A DNA stretch of 51,637 nucleotides, from positions 1-51,637 of the forward strand of contig JAJPKC010000437.1 in assembly GCA_021323955.1 (NCBI GenBank), in the 5' to 3' direction. Below the pieces are notes generated by a model that saw nothing but the letters and a program-made list of their open reading frames with translations, was not told the origin of the DNA and ran no database searches. Every line of letters starts with the position of its first letter. Position 1 is the stretch's first letter. Below are positions 1-8,301 of the stretch, piece after piece. Source of the DNA: Oscillatoriales cyanobacterium Centralia_MAG_596 (GTDB lineage Bacteria > Cyanobacteriota > Cyanobacteriia > Leptolyngbyales > Leptolyngbyaceae). A program made the translations under genes and the position numbers.

Positions 1-107
1 CAGGACGTTATCTTTCAATGCTGAAGAGGAGCCGGAGTTAGCGCTTCAAATCGAAATTGCTGAGAATGAGCAGCGTCGGGACTACACCTCTATTGAAGTG
101 AAGGCGA
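1..107. repeat. Terminal direct repeat, left copy (assembly overlap)
   Basis: These 107 bases are identical to 51531-51637. The repeat falls inside a coding sequence (parB) that is open across the join, so it is best read as a k-mer overlap of a circularised contig and not as a biological repeat. Removing one copy gives a circle of about 51,530 bp. Confidence 0.95.
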
Positions 108-421
108 TCGCAGAACGCCTTCGCACTGCTGGCTACGTCGAGGTAAAAGGGAGACCTAAGAAAGGGCAAAAGGCTTTAATGCCTGCTTTGGCCGTCGTCG
201 TGGGCAAGCACCTGCGTACGGTGCAGCGTTATCTGAGTGATGAAGATGAGGATACTGAAACGGGAAAAAGTACGACACATGTCGTACTTTTGAGGCAGGC
301 ACTATCTAAGCTGAACCAGTGGCAAAAGGTTCAGCCCCAATCAACCACCGAAAAAGCATTGGCTGAGCGGTTACCAGAGTTGATTAGCTTAATGGAGAAG
401 GTTCTGCAAGAGGAGAAGTAA
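2..421 (+). CDS. parB: ParB partition protein, C-terminal part (continues from 51220)
   Basis: This is the 3' part of the gene that starts at 51220 on the other side of the circle. Codon 140 spans the join (first base 51637/107) and the reading frame is kept. The joined protein has 243 residues. This part carries the end of the ParB/sulfiredoxin-type fold with the conserved box ENEQRRDYTS (residues 125-134), followed by a helical DNA-binding region with GKHLRTVQRYLSD and a Lys/Glu-rich C-terminal helix. ParB proteins bind centromere sites and stimulate a ParA ATPase. parA lies directly upstream with an ATGA overlap. A GTG at 98 is in frame but is not the start, because the homology extends well upstream of it. 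Confidence 0.9.
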   Translation, partial: RTLSFNAEEEPELALQIEIAENEQRRDYTSIEVKAIAERLRTAGYVEVKGRPKKGQKALMPALAVVVGKHLRTVQRYLSDEDEDTETGKSTTHVVLLRQALSKLNQWQKVQPQSTTEKALAERLPELISLMEKVLQEEK

Positions 422-461
422 AAAAGGGGCAATCGAAACGGGTGCTTCCTAGCCCTGCAAA

Positions 462-806
462 CTATGTCTCATCGCCAAATTCTTCTCCGTAAATCTCTTC
501 TGCTGTCAGCCTTGCCTCAGCATGGTGACGAATGTGCAACACGTATACTATATCGTCCTGCACGGTGAAGAGAATGCGGTAAGCGTTTCTTCTCTTGCCA
601 TAGAGAAGCTGACGAACTTCTTCTCGAAACTCGTCATGCTCAGGGGACAGTGGGCAGCGATTAGGAAATTGCCTTAAGGTATCTAGCGCTTCAAAGAGTT
701 TGCTGAGCCAGGGAGTAGCAAATGAGGGAATATTTTCCTGATACCAGTCGTAATATTTTTCAATCTGCGCCTGAGCAGATTCAGTAACTTCAACCCGAAA
801 TTTCAT
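462..806 (-). CDS. RelE/ParE-type toxin of a toxin-antitoxin pair
   Basis: A 114-residue protein starting at MKFRVEVTESAQ. An in-frame ATG 30 bases upstream would add an unlikely leader. The fold signature is a beta strand followed by a helix with residues such as YYDWYQENI, then a basic core (LLYGKRRNAYRILFTV) and a strand with VYVLHIRHHAEA, as in the ParE/RelE superfamily. RelE members cleave mRNA at the ribosome and ParE members poison gyrase; the sequence does not say which applies here. Its start overlaps the end of the antitoxin gene by 17 bases, so translation is probably coupled. The pair sits just downstream of parB, as expected for plasmid addiction. Confidence 0.85.
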   Translation of the reverse strand: MKFRVEVTESAQAQIEKYYDWYQENIPSFATPWLSKLFEALDTLRQFPNRCPLSPEHDEFREEVRQLLYGKRRNAYRILFTVQDDIVYVLHIRHHAEARLTAEEIYGEEFGDET

Positions 807-1080
807 ACTTTGCTCGCATCTTCTGTGCAAAGTCATCGAGCGATTGAGTGCGTCCAGCTTTTACATCTGCCAAACCCTGCTGGATACCGGCGATCGCTTC
901 CAGTTTGTCCAACCGCTCTAACAGCTTCTGATATGACTCGGTATCTTGCACAATCAATTCTGCCTTGCCATTAACCGTCAGCACAACGGGATTACCTGTC
1001 TCTTTCATTTGCTCAATGAACCGAGAAGTATCACGCTTGAAATTAGAGAGCGAGTTAATGTCACGAGCGAGATTGAGCAT
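790..1080 (-). CDS. Phd/YefM-type antitoxin
   Basis: A 96-residue protein beginning MLNLARDINSLSNFKRDT. A longer in-frame start at 1179 would add a hydrophobic stretch foreign to the family. The N-terminal half has the Phd/YefM fold pattern, including the stretch around GNPVVLTVNGKAELIVQD and a Tyr/Leu-rich helix. The C-terminal tail (about residues 65-96) is charged and would wrap the toxin. Phd antitoxins bind their own promoter and repress the operon. The gene precedes and overlaps the toxin gene. The AT-rich 60 bases upstream of the start probably hold the autoregulated promoter, though I could not fix -35/-10 boxes. Confidence 0.85.
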   Translation of the reverse strand: MLNLARDINSLSNFKRDTSRFIEQMKETGNPVVLTVNGKAELIVQDTESYQKLLERLDKLEAIAGIQQGLADVKAGRTQSLDDFAQKMRAKYEISG

Positions 1081-1331
1081 AACAATTACGCACTGAATTT
1101 GCACTAAATTTAATGCTAACTCAATTTGCGGGAGAATGCTCAGCTGTACCAGCCAGATAGACGCTCTTGTTGCAAGCAAAGTTGATCATGGCCCTTCTGC
1201 GGCGCGGGGCAGGTAACCACCAACCCTCTGACCGCTCCACCTGAAGTAGTGAAGCTGTCTGGTTGACAAACGCCTTCGGTCAAGCCACGTCGGCAGACAT
1301 GAGGGCAAGGGCAGCGTGCGATCAATGTCTG

Positions 1332-1784
1332 TCAAGGTACCAACGCGCCCTGCAGATTCGATAGCACGCCGAGCTGAGCCAAGATGACTGACATTTCGTT
1401 ATAGCAATTGAACAACTTAACTTTCCCGTTTACGAGCCGAAAGATATCGCAGCACGGCGCGTGCATCGCCTTGCCTGAGGCGGGGATAGTACCGATCGGC
1501 AAGGTAAGTGGCCCCAAGTGCGTTCCATGCAACGTCAGCTCGACGATGACAACATCACCCACGACGTGCAGGTGGTGGATTTCCCGATGCATATCGGGAA
1601 AAGCCTTCGACATTACGGCGACTGACTGCCATAACTCATCCGGGCCGCGTAAGGTAAGGCCCGATGCCATATCGACAAATTCTCCGTCCGCTGTGTAACA
1701 GTCAACAAAAGCCTTCAGATCCTCGGACTCAGCTTCTGCCACATGGTAGAGGTGGCGAATTGCTTGTTCATTATTCGTGGCCAT
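1332..1784 (-). CDS. SnoaL-like polyketide cyclase family protein
   Basis: A 150-residue protein starting MATNNEQAIRHLY. A good ribosome site (GAAGGAG) lies 8 bases upstream, which decides this start over one 78 bases earlier. The sequence follows the SnoaL/NTF2-like pattern: an N-terminal helix, FVDCYTADGEFVDMASG, the motif MHREIHHLHVVGDVVIVEL, then GTHLGPL and a C-terminal FRLVNGKVKLFNCYNE strand pair. SnoaL-type domains form a small cone-shaped barrel that binds hydrophobic ligands. Some are cyclases or hydrolases, many are of unknown function. It is the last gene of the minus-strand block that starts at the SDR at 5045. Confidence 0.85.
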   Translation of the reverse strand: MATNNEQAIRHLYHVAEAESEDLKAFVDCYTADGEFVDMASGLTLRGPDELWQSVAVMSKAFPDMHREIHHLHVVGDVVIVELTLHGTHLGPLTLPIGTIPASGKAMHAPCCDIFRLVNGKVKLFNCYNEMSVILAQLGVLSNLQGALVP

Positions 1785-1864
1785 TTCAGTTTCTCCTTCG
1801 TTAATATCCAGCCTGGCAACATCGCCTAGTGCGTCGGGCAAAGGGTGATCCACTCGTGACAAGA

Positions 1865-2146
1865 CTAGACATTGGGACTCGTTTTGTCTGATAGAAAGGC
1901 TTGATGGATCAGTGATGCCCTGACAGCGGTAGCAAGCCGGCGAGCAAGGTCTGCCAGACTAGAAGCATCACTCTGCATACCCGTAACGTTTTGACCAATA
2001 TTTTCCACAGCAGCATCTCGTTCAGCTTGGCGACGACCCGTGATATCAACATCGGCACCTTCAGTGACAAACTGCTTGGCAGTAGCAAGACCGATGCCGC
2101 TGGTTCCACCCGTGATCAGCGCCATTTTTTCTGCTAGTTTTCTCAT
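1865..2146 (-). pseudogene. Truncated short-chain dehydrogenase (N-terminal fragment)
   Basis: Only 93 codons, against 250 for the full SDR at 4293-5045, which it closely resembles over its first 70 or so residues. The cofactor motif TGGTSGIG, the GRRQAE segment and [10 protein letters not shown] are present. After LADLARRLA the homology stops and a foreign tail ends at SDKTSPNV. The catalytic Ser-Tyr-Lys region is absent, so it cannot be a working SDR. The DNA is also clearly alignable with 4840-5045, pointing to a duplication followed by deletion. It lies 26 bases after the cupin gene and may still be translated. Confidence 0.85.
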
Positions 2147-2172
2147 TGTGGTAACGCCGGTCGTTCTAATCT

Positions 2173-2604
2173 CTAAGGGAGCTCTCCAGGTGCACCCAGA
2201 ATTTCGTCGCCAATTTCGGTAGAGATGCGCGTGAACAATGCCATGTCAGGTACCTCATCCTGGTTTAGCGTCCCTGTTGCTTCAATGAGGCGAGCAAAGG
2301 CACTGGGCGCAGCAACGACTAACCCGCGAGCGGGTTGATCGCTGAGTGCAGCCACAACATGGGGTGTGCCCATCGGAATCAGGACACTTTCGCCTGCACC
2401 CACCACCACTTTGTTCTGATCAACCCAGACAGTGAACTCTCCTTCCAGCACATAAATTTGTTCAGAATAGCGCGTATGGCGATGGGGTGGAGTCTGTGCA
2501 CCAGGAGGGAAATAGCCCTCAATCAGGTCATATTTACCGTCAGTTGTGGTGTGATCGGCGACGATGGTGAGATAGTGATTAAAAAGCCAAAATGATTGAG
2601 TCAT
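2173..2604 (-). CDS. Cupin domain protein (small single-domain metal-binding cupin)
   Basis: A 143-residue protein with one cupin barrel. The first cupin motif gives the metal ligands His41, His43 and Glu48 ([11 protein letters not shown]) and ends in VLEGEF. The second motif supplies the fourth ligand, His82, in PMGTPHVVA. Proteins of this shape include quercetin-dioxygenase-like and other small oxygenases or isomerases, and the substrate cannot be told. It sits in the minus-strand block between the exported hydrolase and the truncated SDR. The whole protein is of normal length with no visible damage. Confidence 0.85.
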   Translation of the reverse strand: MTQSFWLFNHYLTIVADHTTTDGKYDLIEGYFPPGAQTPPHRHTRYSEQIYVLEGEFTVWVDQNKVVVGAGESVLIPMGTPHVVAALSDQPARGLVVAAPSAFARLIEATGTLNQDEVPDMALFTRISTEIGDEILGAPGELP

Positions 2605-2852
2605 GGCATAATTCCTTCTGATGCACGGATGGTGTGACGAATCTCAAGCTTGCAGCCCAAATAAAGTAGACGTTCACGCAACACCTGAACTGTTCAACGC
2701 TTGACTCATGGTGTGTCCACCAGAAGTTCCGCCAAGAACCAAACTTGCGGCTCATGAGTTCGCAGAATTTGGCTGACTAACAGCTCAAACTGTCCCGGTT
2801 TTAACGGGATACCAAACTCGCAAAGCGGTCTCCGACACGGGTTACACTTCGC

Positions 2853-3674
2853 TTATGGCGCGGTTGCAGCATGCTCAATAAGCTTAGCGACGGCAGCGGC
2901 ATGGGAAACCATCACGACATGGGACGCGCCGTTGACAACGACAGTCTCCTTTGAGTGAGCGCGCTTCGCCATAAACGCATGCACCGCCGCTGGAATGTTC
3001 AAGTCGCGATCGCCATAGATAAACCAGGACGGGATAGATTGCCATGCAGGCGCACCGGAGGCTTCGTTCAGCGCGGCTTCTGTGATTGGACGCTGGGTGC
3101 TAGCCATTAGTTGGGCGTCGTTAGCGGGTATATCCGCCGCAAACTGGGCGTGGAACTTGTCCTGCTGAATATAAAGGTCTTTGCCGCCATCGGGCAGTAC
3201 AACTGGCGGCGCGAGTGTTGGCGCGAGGGTGCTGCCCGGATAACGTCCTGAGAGTGCGGCGGCAGTCTCGCCCGCCTCGGGAGCAAAGCCAGCCACGTAA
3301 ACCAGTGCTTTCACGTTCTTGTTACTATGCACGGCATTAGTGATGACCGAGCCGCCGTAGGAATGTCCCACCAGCACGATCGACCCCTTAATGTCCTTAA
3401 GCACGCTGGCAACATAGTCCGCGTCGCTCTTCACGCCGCGTAAGGGATTCGCCACCGCAAGCGTTGGGTAACCTTTGGGGATGAGTTTGGTCAAGACACC
3501 GTTCCAACTGGAAGATTCGGCGAACGCGCCATGAACGAACACGATCGTAGGTTTGTTGACTGGTGCTCCACTTGCCATACTCATGCTGCCGCCTAAAGCA
3601 GTGATGGTCAGGGTTCCTATAAAGAGAGTGACCAGCAGCAGGCGGATGCCGTTCCTGAAGGTAAACCTATGCAT
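2853..3674 (-). CDS. Exported alpha/beta hydrolase
   Basis: A 273-residue protein starting MHRFTFRNGIRL, preceded by AAAGGAA at a suitable distance. An in-frame start 57 bases upstream is less likely. Residues 8-37 form a basic n-region plus hydrophobic core, a Sec signal peptide. The alpha/beta hydrolase core follows: oxyanion region VHGAF (47-51), nucleophile elbow GHSYGG with Ser105, an acid in YGDRD (about Asp222-224) and His252 or His258 near the C terminus. This resembles the salicylate-esterase/hydroxynitrile-lyase-like branch, in which a small hydrophobic ester is the usual substrate. Its substrate and its final location (periplasm or outside) are inference. Confidence 0.88.
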   Translation of the reverse strand: MHRFTFRNGIRLLLVTLFIGTLTITALGGSMSMASGAPVNKPTIVFVHGAFAESSSWNGVLTKLIPKGYPTLAVANPLRGVKSDADYVASVLKDIKGSIVLVGHSYGGSVITNAVHSNKNVKALVYVAGFAPEAGETAAALSGRYPGSTLAPTLAPPVVLPDGGKDLYIQQDKFHAQFAADIPANDAQLMASTQRPITEAALNEASGAPAWQSIPSWFIYGDRDLNIPAAVHAFMAKRAHSKETVVVNGASHVVMVSHAAAVAKLIEHAATAP

Positions 3675-3761
3675 ATTGTGCTTTCCTTTAGCTTGGTTTC
3701 GTTGCATGAGTTGCAACCGTGATGCGAGCAATGACCGGTGGGGGTTGCGATCGCCCCTTAC

Positions 3762-4075
3762 TTATTGCTTCAGATGGGGCACTGTGAACATTACTGTTGC
3801 GCTGGTGATGACTTGGTGCGTCGGCTCGGCGAGTTCGATCAGCACCTTGTGTGAACCTGTCTCCAGTCCGACCAGGATGACGGTTTCGCCACTGGCATCG
3901 ACAAAATGCCAGGGTGCATCGTCAATCGTAATGTGGAGATGACCCAGACGCGGTGATACCTCAAGGGCACCTTTGCTGAACGCGGGCATCACCCGAAGAT
4001 TCTCCGTCCGATACTGGATGAAGACACGACTTTGAGCCAGTGGTTCGGGAAGCGATTGCTCATAGCTGTGATCCT
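3762..4075 (-). pseudogene. DUF6130-like gene, 5'-truncated remnant
   Basis: The C-terminal 76 codons from 3992 read cleanly, with MPAFSKGALEVSPRLGHLHI and VLIELAEPTHQVI, a pattern I associate with the DUF6130 family of small exported proteins. The same frame stays open further upstream without a normal start and gives SEDHSYEQSLPEPLAQ and SRVFIQYRTENLRV, the expected middle of that family. The signal peptide and true start are missing and are replaced by a piece of an esterase gene read in another frame (see next entry). It may be translated from the GTG or ATG at 3989-3992, but the mature protein would be half length. Confidence 0.6.
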
Positions 4076-4213
4076 CGCTTGCAGCGATTGTTCCAATGCA
4101 GCAGTATGGACAAACAGAGAAGGAACGGTCGGCATCTCGGCTAAACCATTTAACAGTTCAAAGTCATGAACCATGCCGTCGTACTGCATGAGCATCACGT
4201 ACTCCGGTTTCAT
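4070..4213 (-). pseudogene. C-terminal remnant of an acetyl-esterase-type alpha/beta hydrolase
   Basis: In the frame running from 4273 the codons for residues 21-68 read KPEYVMLMQYDGMVHDFELL and then NGLAEMP. This matches the end of hormone-sensitive-lipase-type esterases, where the motif around YDGM-H-F carries the catalytic histidine. Nothing of the oxyanion hole or nucleophile elbow is present upstream, so this is a fragment. It is joined to the DUF6130 remnant in a different frame, which indicates a deletion fusing two former genes. Confidence 0.55.
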
Positions 4214-4292
4214 CAAGCTTGCGTCCATAGGCCGTACCTGCGTCAAGCAAACGATCACTCTCTGCAACCACAACTAACGCTTGCAAGCACAT

Positions 4293-5045
4293 TCAAACTT
4301 GTGCCATACCGCCATCGACGAAGAGTTCGATGCCGTTGACAAAGCTGCTGTCATCGGAGGCAAGGAAAACGACCGCTTTCGCGATCTCGTCTGGCGTACC
4401 CACCCGCCCAAGGGGGATGTTATCAGCCTGACTGGCGACAAAGCCCTGTACCTGTGCCTCAGTCAAGCCCATGAGATTATAGCCAGGAGTCGGCACGACA
4501 CCGGGGCTGATCGCGTTGACGCGAATCTTGCGCTCTTTGAGGTCAAGTGTCCAGTTGCGTGCAAACGATCGCACAGCGGCTTTGGTGGCGCTGTAGACGC
4601 TGAAGGCTGGGGTGCCCTTGATCGAAGTAGTCGAAGCGTTGAGGATAATCGAAGCCCCTGATGGCAATAAAGGCAACGCCTTCTGCACGGTGAAAAGCAG
4701 ACCTTTGACGTTGGTGTTGAACGTTTTGTCAAAGTCCTCCTCAGTGATCGCTCCTAGCGGGGCAAGTCCCCCACCGCCAGCATTGGCGAAGATGATATCA
4801 AGGCGACCTTTCTCCTGCCCAATCCTGGTGTAAAGGCGATCGAGGTCTGCCAGAACAGAGACATCGCTCTGAACGCCAGTAACGTTCTTACCAATCGCTT
4901 TGACAGCGGCATCTAATTCAGCTTGACGACGACCTGTGATGAAGACATAGGCACCTTCGGCGACGAAGCGCTTAGCAGTAGCAAGACCGATGCCGCTAGT
5001 GCCACCGGTAACGAGTGCGACTTTTTCCAAGAGTTTCTGCGACAT
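4293..5045 (-). CDS. Short-chain dehydrogenase/reductase (classical SDR)
   Basis: A complete 250-residue classical SDR. The cofactor-binding motif TGGTSGIG occupies residues 13-20, with GRR at 38-40 suggesting NADP(H) preference (inference). NAG is at 88-90. The catalytic set is Ser138 (NAS), Tyr151 and Lys155 (YSATK). The C terminus [13 protein letters not shown] is the usual SDR end. It is divergent from the TetR gene at 5152, with a 106-base control region that contains a perfect 12-bp palindrome. TetR proteins beside a divergent SDR usually repress it, so the gene is probably inducible by its substrate or a related compound. It heads the minus-strand cargo block and is the parent of the fragment at 1865-2146. 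Confidence 0.92.
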   Translation of the reverse strand: MSQKLLEKVALVTGGTSGIGLATAKRFVAEGAYVFITGRRQAELDAAVKAIGKNVTGVQSDVSVLADLDRLYTRIGQEKGRLDIIFANAGGGGLAPLGAITEEDFDKTFNTNVKGLLFTVQKALPLLPSGASIILNASTTSIKGTPAFSVYSATKAAVRSFARNWTLDLKERKIRVNAISPGVVPTPGYNLMGLTEAQVQGFVASQADNIPLGRVGTPDEIAKAVVFLASDDSSFVNGIELFVDGGMAQV

Positions 5046-5084
5046 GATGATTTTTCTGAATCAGGTTACCAACTTGTATTTATT

Positions 5085-5096
5085 TACCGATCGGTA
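5085..5096. promoter_or_regulatory. Palindromic operator for the TetR repressor
   Basis: The perfect palindrome TACCGATCGGTA lies in the middle of the 106-base gap between the divergent SDR and TetR genes. A wider weaker dyad (TTGTA at 5074-5078, TACAA at 5095-5099) overlaps it. Position and symmetry fit a TetR dimer site repressing both promoters. Confidence 0.65.
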
Positions 5097-5151
5097 CAAA
5101 AAGTATCCCCTGTTGAAATCTGGTTGTCAAGGAAGTTTTATACTGAAAGGT

Positions 5152-5760
5152 ATGGAAACAAGAAAGTCTCATCGAGGGCAGGGTCGTCCTCGCGCTTTCG
5201 ATAGCGACGAAGCCTTAGAACAAGCTTTGCAAGCGTTCTGGCGCAAGGGGTATCTGGGAACATCCCTGACGGATTTAACTGAGGCGATGGGCATTAACCG
5301 TCCGAGCCTCTATGCCACCTTCGGCAATAAAGAAGCCTTATTCCGCAAAGCGCTCGACCGCTATGGTGAGCGGCAAACCGCCTACCTTCGCTCTGCCCTG
5401 GAGGAACCAACCGCACGTAGAGTCATTGAGCAAATGATGTATGGCGTTGTTGACTTGGTCACGAATCCGGGCAATCCGTCAGGATGTTTGTATGCACAGA
5501 GTATGATTTCATGCAGCGATCCAAACGATCCGCTCCATCAAGAATTGGCACAACGCCGAGTGTCAGGCGAGGCGGTACTTCGCGCTCGCTTTGAGCGTGC
5601 TGTAGCCGAAGGTGATTTGCCATCGACTACAGTTCCTGCTGCCCTCGCTCGCTTTGTCGTCACGGTCAACCTTGGGATGTCCGTTCAAGCCGCGAGTGGA
5701 GCCAGTCGCGCGGAACTCCTACAGGTCGTTCAAACAGCCTTGCGGGCCTTGCCGCTGTAA
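5152..5760 (+). CDS. TetR/AcrR-family transcriptional repressor
   Basis: A 202-residue protein starting METRKSHRGQGRPRAFD, preceded by GAAAGG. In-frame ATGs further upstream lie inside the divergent promoter and SDR gene. The N-terminal helix-turn-helix covers about residues 15-60, with ALQAFWRKGYLGTSLTDL and INRPSLYATFGNKEALF, the classic TetR recognition helix. The rest is helical and variable, the ligand-binding and dimer domain, with GCLYAQSMIS resembling the TetR_C family of LmrA/YxaF-like repressors. It probably represses itself and the SDR at 4293-5045 through the palindrome at 5085-5096. The inducer is unknown. Confidence 0.92.
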   Translation: METRKSHRGQGRPRAFDSDEALEQALQAFWRKGYLGTSLTDLTEAMGINRPSLYATFGNKEALFRKALDRYGERQTAYLRSALEEPTARRVIEQMMYGVVDLVTNPGNPSGCLYAQSMISCSDPNDPLHQELAQRRVSGEAVLRARFERAVAEGDLPSTTVPAALARFVVTVNLGMSVQAASGASRAELLQVVQTALRALPL

Positions 5761-6330
5761 AAGGCGCTATGCCTGCTTTGTTAAAGCCAGGTCGGTTGAA
5801 GGGAGCGATCGCCTTGCACTTCTGTGGCGCTTGGCAGTTAACCCAGTGGACGGAGCAAAGGCTTAAGGGCGTTACCCAAGCAGCAGCGCTCGCCTTAGCC
5901 CACACCTTGCACTTGACTTTGGCATCTGGGGAACAGTGGAACAGTGAACCGACTTAAGGCTGTACGCCTGCCTTTGACGCTGATGCTACCTACATCGCTC
6001 CTATCACTTTGCCAAGCCGAAGCGGCTGAAGCAGTGCTCCTTTTTCCAACCAAACTTGCACAAACGCTCGTTTGTGCAACGATCCGAAGCTAACCAGAAA
6101 GATAGGTATTGGCTGTTGCATAAACGTATTGCACTAGGACAGCCATTGGCAACAGGTTTATGCAATCTAGTTGTAGGTCTCGCATGGCTTTTTACCTAGG
6201 CTCAAGGCATTTGTGGATAGAGCTGCTGGCTAAGGTTTTCTCTGGCTGCAATAGAACTGGAGCATTAAGTGCATTTATCGTTCCGTTGCTCCCCAGACCC
6301 CATTCTCGCTAGCTTTACCAGAAGCTTACT
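5761..6330. other. 570-base gap with clustered TTGCAYAAACG palindromes
   Basis: I see no convincing gene. A 62-codon plus-strand ORF at 5769-5957 has no ribosome site or recognisable motif. TTGCACAAACG (6056-6066) pairs perfectly with its complement at 6069-6079. A related TTGCATAAAC (6116-6125) pairs with GTTTATGCAA (6156-6165). GGCTGT at 6111 also pairs with ACAGCC at 6139. The pattern may be an IS5-type element end or MITE remnant, or a protein-binding array. Confidence 0.5.
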
Positions 6331-6963
6331 TTAAGGTAAGTGCTGTTGGGCCCAAAGTGCTGCCTGCGTCCGATCGCGCATCGCTAGTTTATGGAGAATT
6401 TGGGTGACGTAGTTTTTCACAGTGCCCTCGCTCAAATACAAGGTTTGAGCAATTTCGGTATTGTTTTTACCCTGACCGATGAGCCTCAATACAGCCATTT
6501 CCCGCTGACTCAGGGAGTCTTGCTGCGGGTGCGGCGCAGGAGTCGTGAGCTTCAGTTTGGCAAAGACCTTGGGACCGATCGTCGGTCCTAACTGGGTATA
6601 GCCTTGGGCAACAGAGCGAATCGCCGCTGCAATGTCCTTTGTGGGTGTGCGTTTGAGGAGGTAGCCTAAAGCGCCGGCTTGCAACGAATGCAAAATATAG
6701 GCATCATCATCAAAGGTCGTGAGCACTAGCACCCGGATCCAGGGGTACTGCTGATGGATCGCACCGGTTGCCTGCACGCCATCGCAGACCGGCATGCGCA
6801 CATCCATCAAGACGACATCGGGTTGTAAGGTTTGGGTCAGGGCGATCGCGTCGTGCCCGTTTGTGGCTTGCCCTACCACTTCTAGATCAGGCTCGATCGA
6901 CAGCAGGGAGGCTAATCCTTGCCGAAAAAGAGCTTGGTCATCCACCAGTAAGAGGCGAATCAT
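6331..6963 (-). CDS. NarL/FixJ-type response regulator
   Basis: A 210-residue two-domain regulator. The receiver domain (1-120) has the acidic pair Asp8-Asp9, the phosphoacceptor Asp54 (VLMDVRMP), a Thr in LVLTTFDDD and the conserved Lys in YLLKRTP. A linker rich in Pro and Gln leads to a LuxR-type helix-turn-helix (about 148-205) with LSQREMAVLRLIGQGKNNTE and LSEGTVKNYVTQIL. It overlaps the histidine kinase gene by four bases (ATGA), so the two are translated together and form a cognate pair. The regulated genes are unknown. The divergent exported barrel gene at 8302 is a reasonable candidate by position only. Confidence 0.95.
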   Translation of the reverse strand: MIRLLLVDDQALFRQGLASLLSIEPDLEVVGQATNGHDAIALTQTLQPDVVLMDVRMPVCDGVQATGAIHQQYPWIRVLVLTTFDDDAYILHSLQAGALGYLLKRTPTKDIAAAIRSVAQGYTQLGPTIGPKVFAKLKLTTPAPHPQQDSLSQREMAVLRLIGQGKNNTEIAQTLYLSEGTVKNYVTQILHKLAMRDRTQAALWAQQHLP

Positions 6964-8111
6964 AGCGGCAGGATGACCTGAATTTGAGTGCCCTGACCAG
7001 AGGCCGTGTGAAGTTTGAATTGTCCGCCCAACAACTGTACGCGTTCCATCATGCCCTGCAGGCCAAAGCCAGTCTGCGGTTGCTCTGCGTTAAAACCAAT
7101 CCCATCATCCTTCAGCTCCAGCACCAAGCCCTGCGGCGCTGAGCCTCCCTTGAAATGCACCTGAGACGCGCACGCGTGCTTCTGCACATTAAGCATGCCT
7201 TCTTTGACAATGCAATAGATTTGATAGCTTTGATGCACTGGCAGATGCGGCAGATTGATTTCCCACTGGACACGCAGCGCCGCGTTGTGACGCATTTGTT
7301 CCATCAACGCCGTGAGCGCCTGATTGAGATCGAAATCTGATTGACGCATACGGTCAAGCGCCTGACTCACATCTTCAATACATTGATGGGCCAGCACCTT
7401 GGCCGTATCGATCGACTGAAAGGCTTGCTCTAAATTGTGTGATCGCAGTTGTTGTGCCACCGCAAGCTGCATATCCAAATCGGTGAGCGTATGCCCTAAA
7501 GAGTCATGAATTTCACGGGCAATGCGGGTACGTTCCAACGTTGCGGCAAGCGACTCGACCTGTGCTGCCAAGGCATCAGCCCGCTGCCGGCTGTTTTGCT
7601 CTTTCACCACCATGTCACTAAACATCAGCACAAAAGCACTGGCAGCAGTATAAGTAATCGCTGTCAGGGCAATCGATTGGAATGTCTCAGCCGGATTCAG
7701 TGGTATCTGGGCAGAAGTCGCTGTGGCGCGATCAACGTCAGCCAGCGATTCACTCAGGGTCCAAAGTACACCCGTCACCAGCGTGAGGCAAAACGTGGCG
7801 CGGCGCTTTAACAGAAAATAACTTTTGGAGAGATAGAAGAACAGCAAGAGCCCGAGATCAAGGCCGATACGCCGCGCCCAGAGTGTCACTGCCAGTCCTA
7901 GACCAATGTAGCAGTAGCGCTGCCAGACGGGGCGATCGCTCGGATAGACCCAACTCAGGAGGAAGAAAAAACTGTAGAAACCAAGTGCCACAGGCAAGTT
8001 GTAGTGCGGACTCTTGAACCCTGTGCCGAAGTGGGCCAGGATAAAAATCCACTCAAGCGAGCGAAACGTGCGAGGCAGTGGATGAGGAAAGACCATACAG
8101 GAACCAACCAT
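6960..8111 (-). CDS. Sensor histidine kinase (HisKA_3 type)
   Basis: A 383-residue membrane kinase of the NarX/DesK class. The N-terminal part has about five hydrophobic segments (roughly 20-36, 40-56, 66-80, 84-100, 106-120) and another near 145-165, with no large extracytoplasmic loop, so it probably senses membrane state or an internal signal (inference). A short coiled coil (170-195) leads to the HisKA_3 dimerisation box RIAREIHDSLGHTLTDL with phosphorylated His202. The HATPase_c domain has an N-box with NVQKHA, a G1 box DDGIGF and a G2 box GFGLQGMMERV. ATG at 8096 is an alternative start. It pairs with the overlapping regulator gene at 6331. Confidence 0.93.
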   Translation of the reverse strand: MVGSCMVFPHPLPRTFRSLEWIFILAHFGTGFKSPHYNLPVALGFYSFFFLLSWVYPSDRPVWQRYCYIGLGLAVTLWARRIGLDLGLLLFFYLSKSYFLLKRRATFCLTLVTGVLWTLSESLADVDRATATSAQIPLNPAETFQSIALTAITYTAASAFVLMFSDMVVKEQNSRQRADALAAQVESLAATLERTRIAREIHDSLGHTLTDLDMQLAVAQQLRSHNLEQAFQSIDTAKVLAHQCIEDVSQALDRMRQSDFDLNQALTALMEQMRHNAALRVQWEINLPHLPVHQSYQIYCIVKEGMLNVQKHACASQVHFKGGSAPQGLVLELKDDGIGFNAEQPQTGFGLQGMMERVQLLGGQFKLHTASGQGTQIQVILPL

Positions 8112-8301
8112 GCTTCAGCAATATACTGCACTTGCCCTGATCGTCAACATGACTCCAGTCACGCTTTTTCGTGCCGTTTGGCCATAGGTTTAGCGCGGGG
8201 TCTTGTTTAAGGTAAGAAGAGCCGCAGTTGCCGCACCGAAGACGGCAAGCTGATGCTGGCTCACGCTATGCCTCTAAGTTCCTCCACCCGGTGGCACCAC
8301 C

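Noticed and set aside
1-107. Terminal repeats as the direct ends of a linear phage or element
   Set aside because: They lie inside parB, which is intact only when the ends are joined, and no phage structural genes are present.
1140-1325. 61-codon minus-strand ORF between the SnoaL-like gene and the antitoxin
   Set aside because: No ribosome site, odd composition, and it contains the short sequence shared with 10519. Probably not a gene.
5769-5957. 62-codon plus-strand ORF after the TetR gene
   Set aside because: No ribosome site and no protein-like domain pattern. I prefer to call the stretch non-coding.
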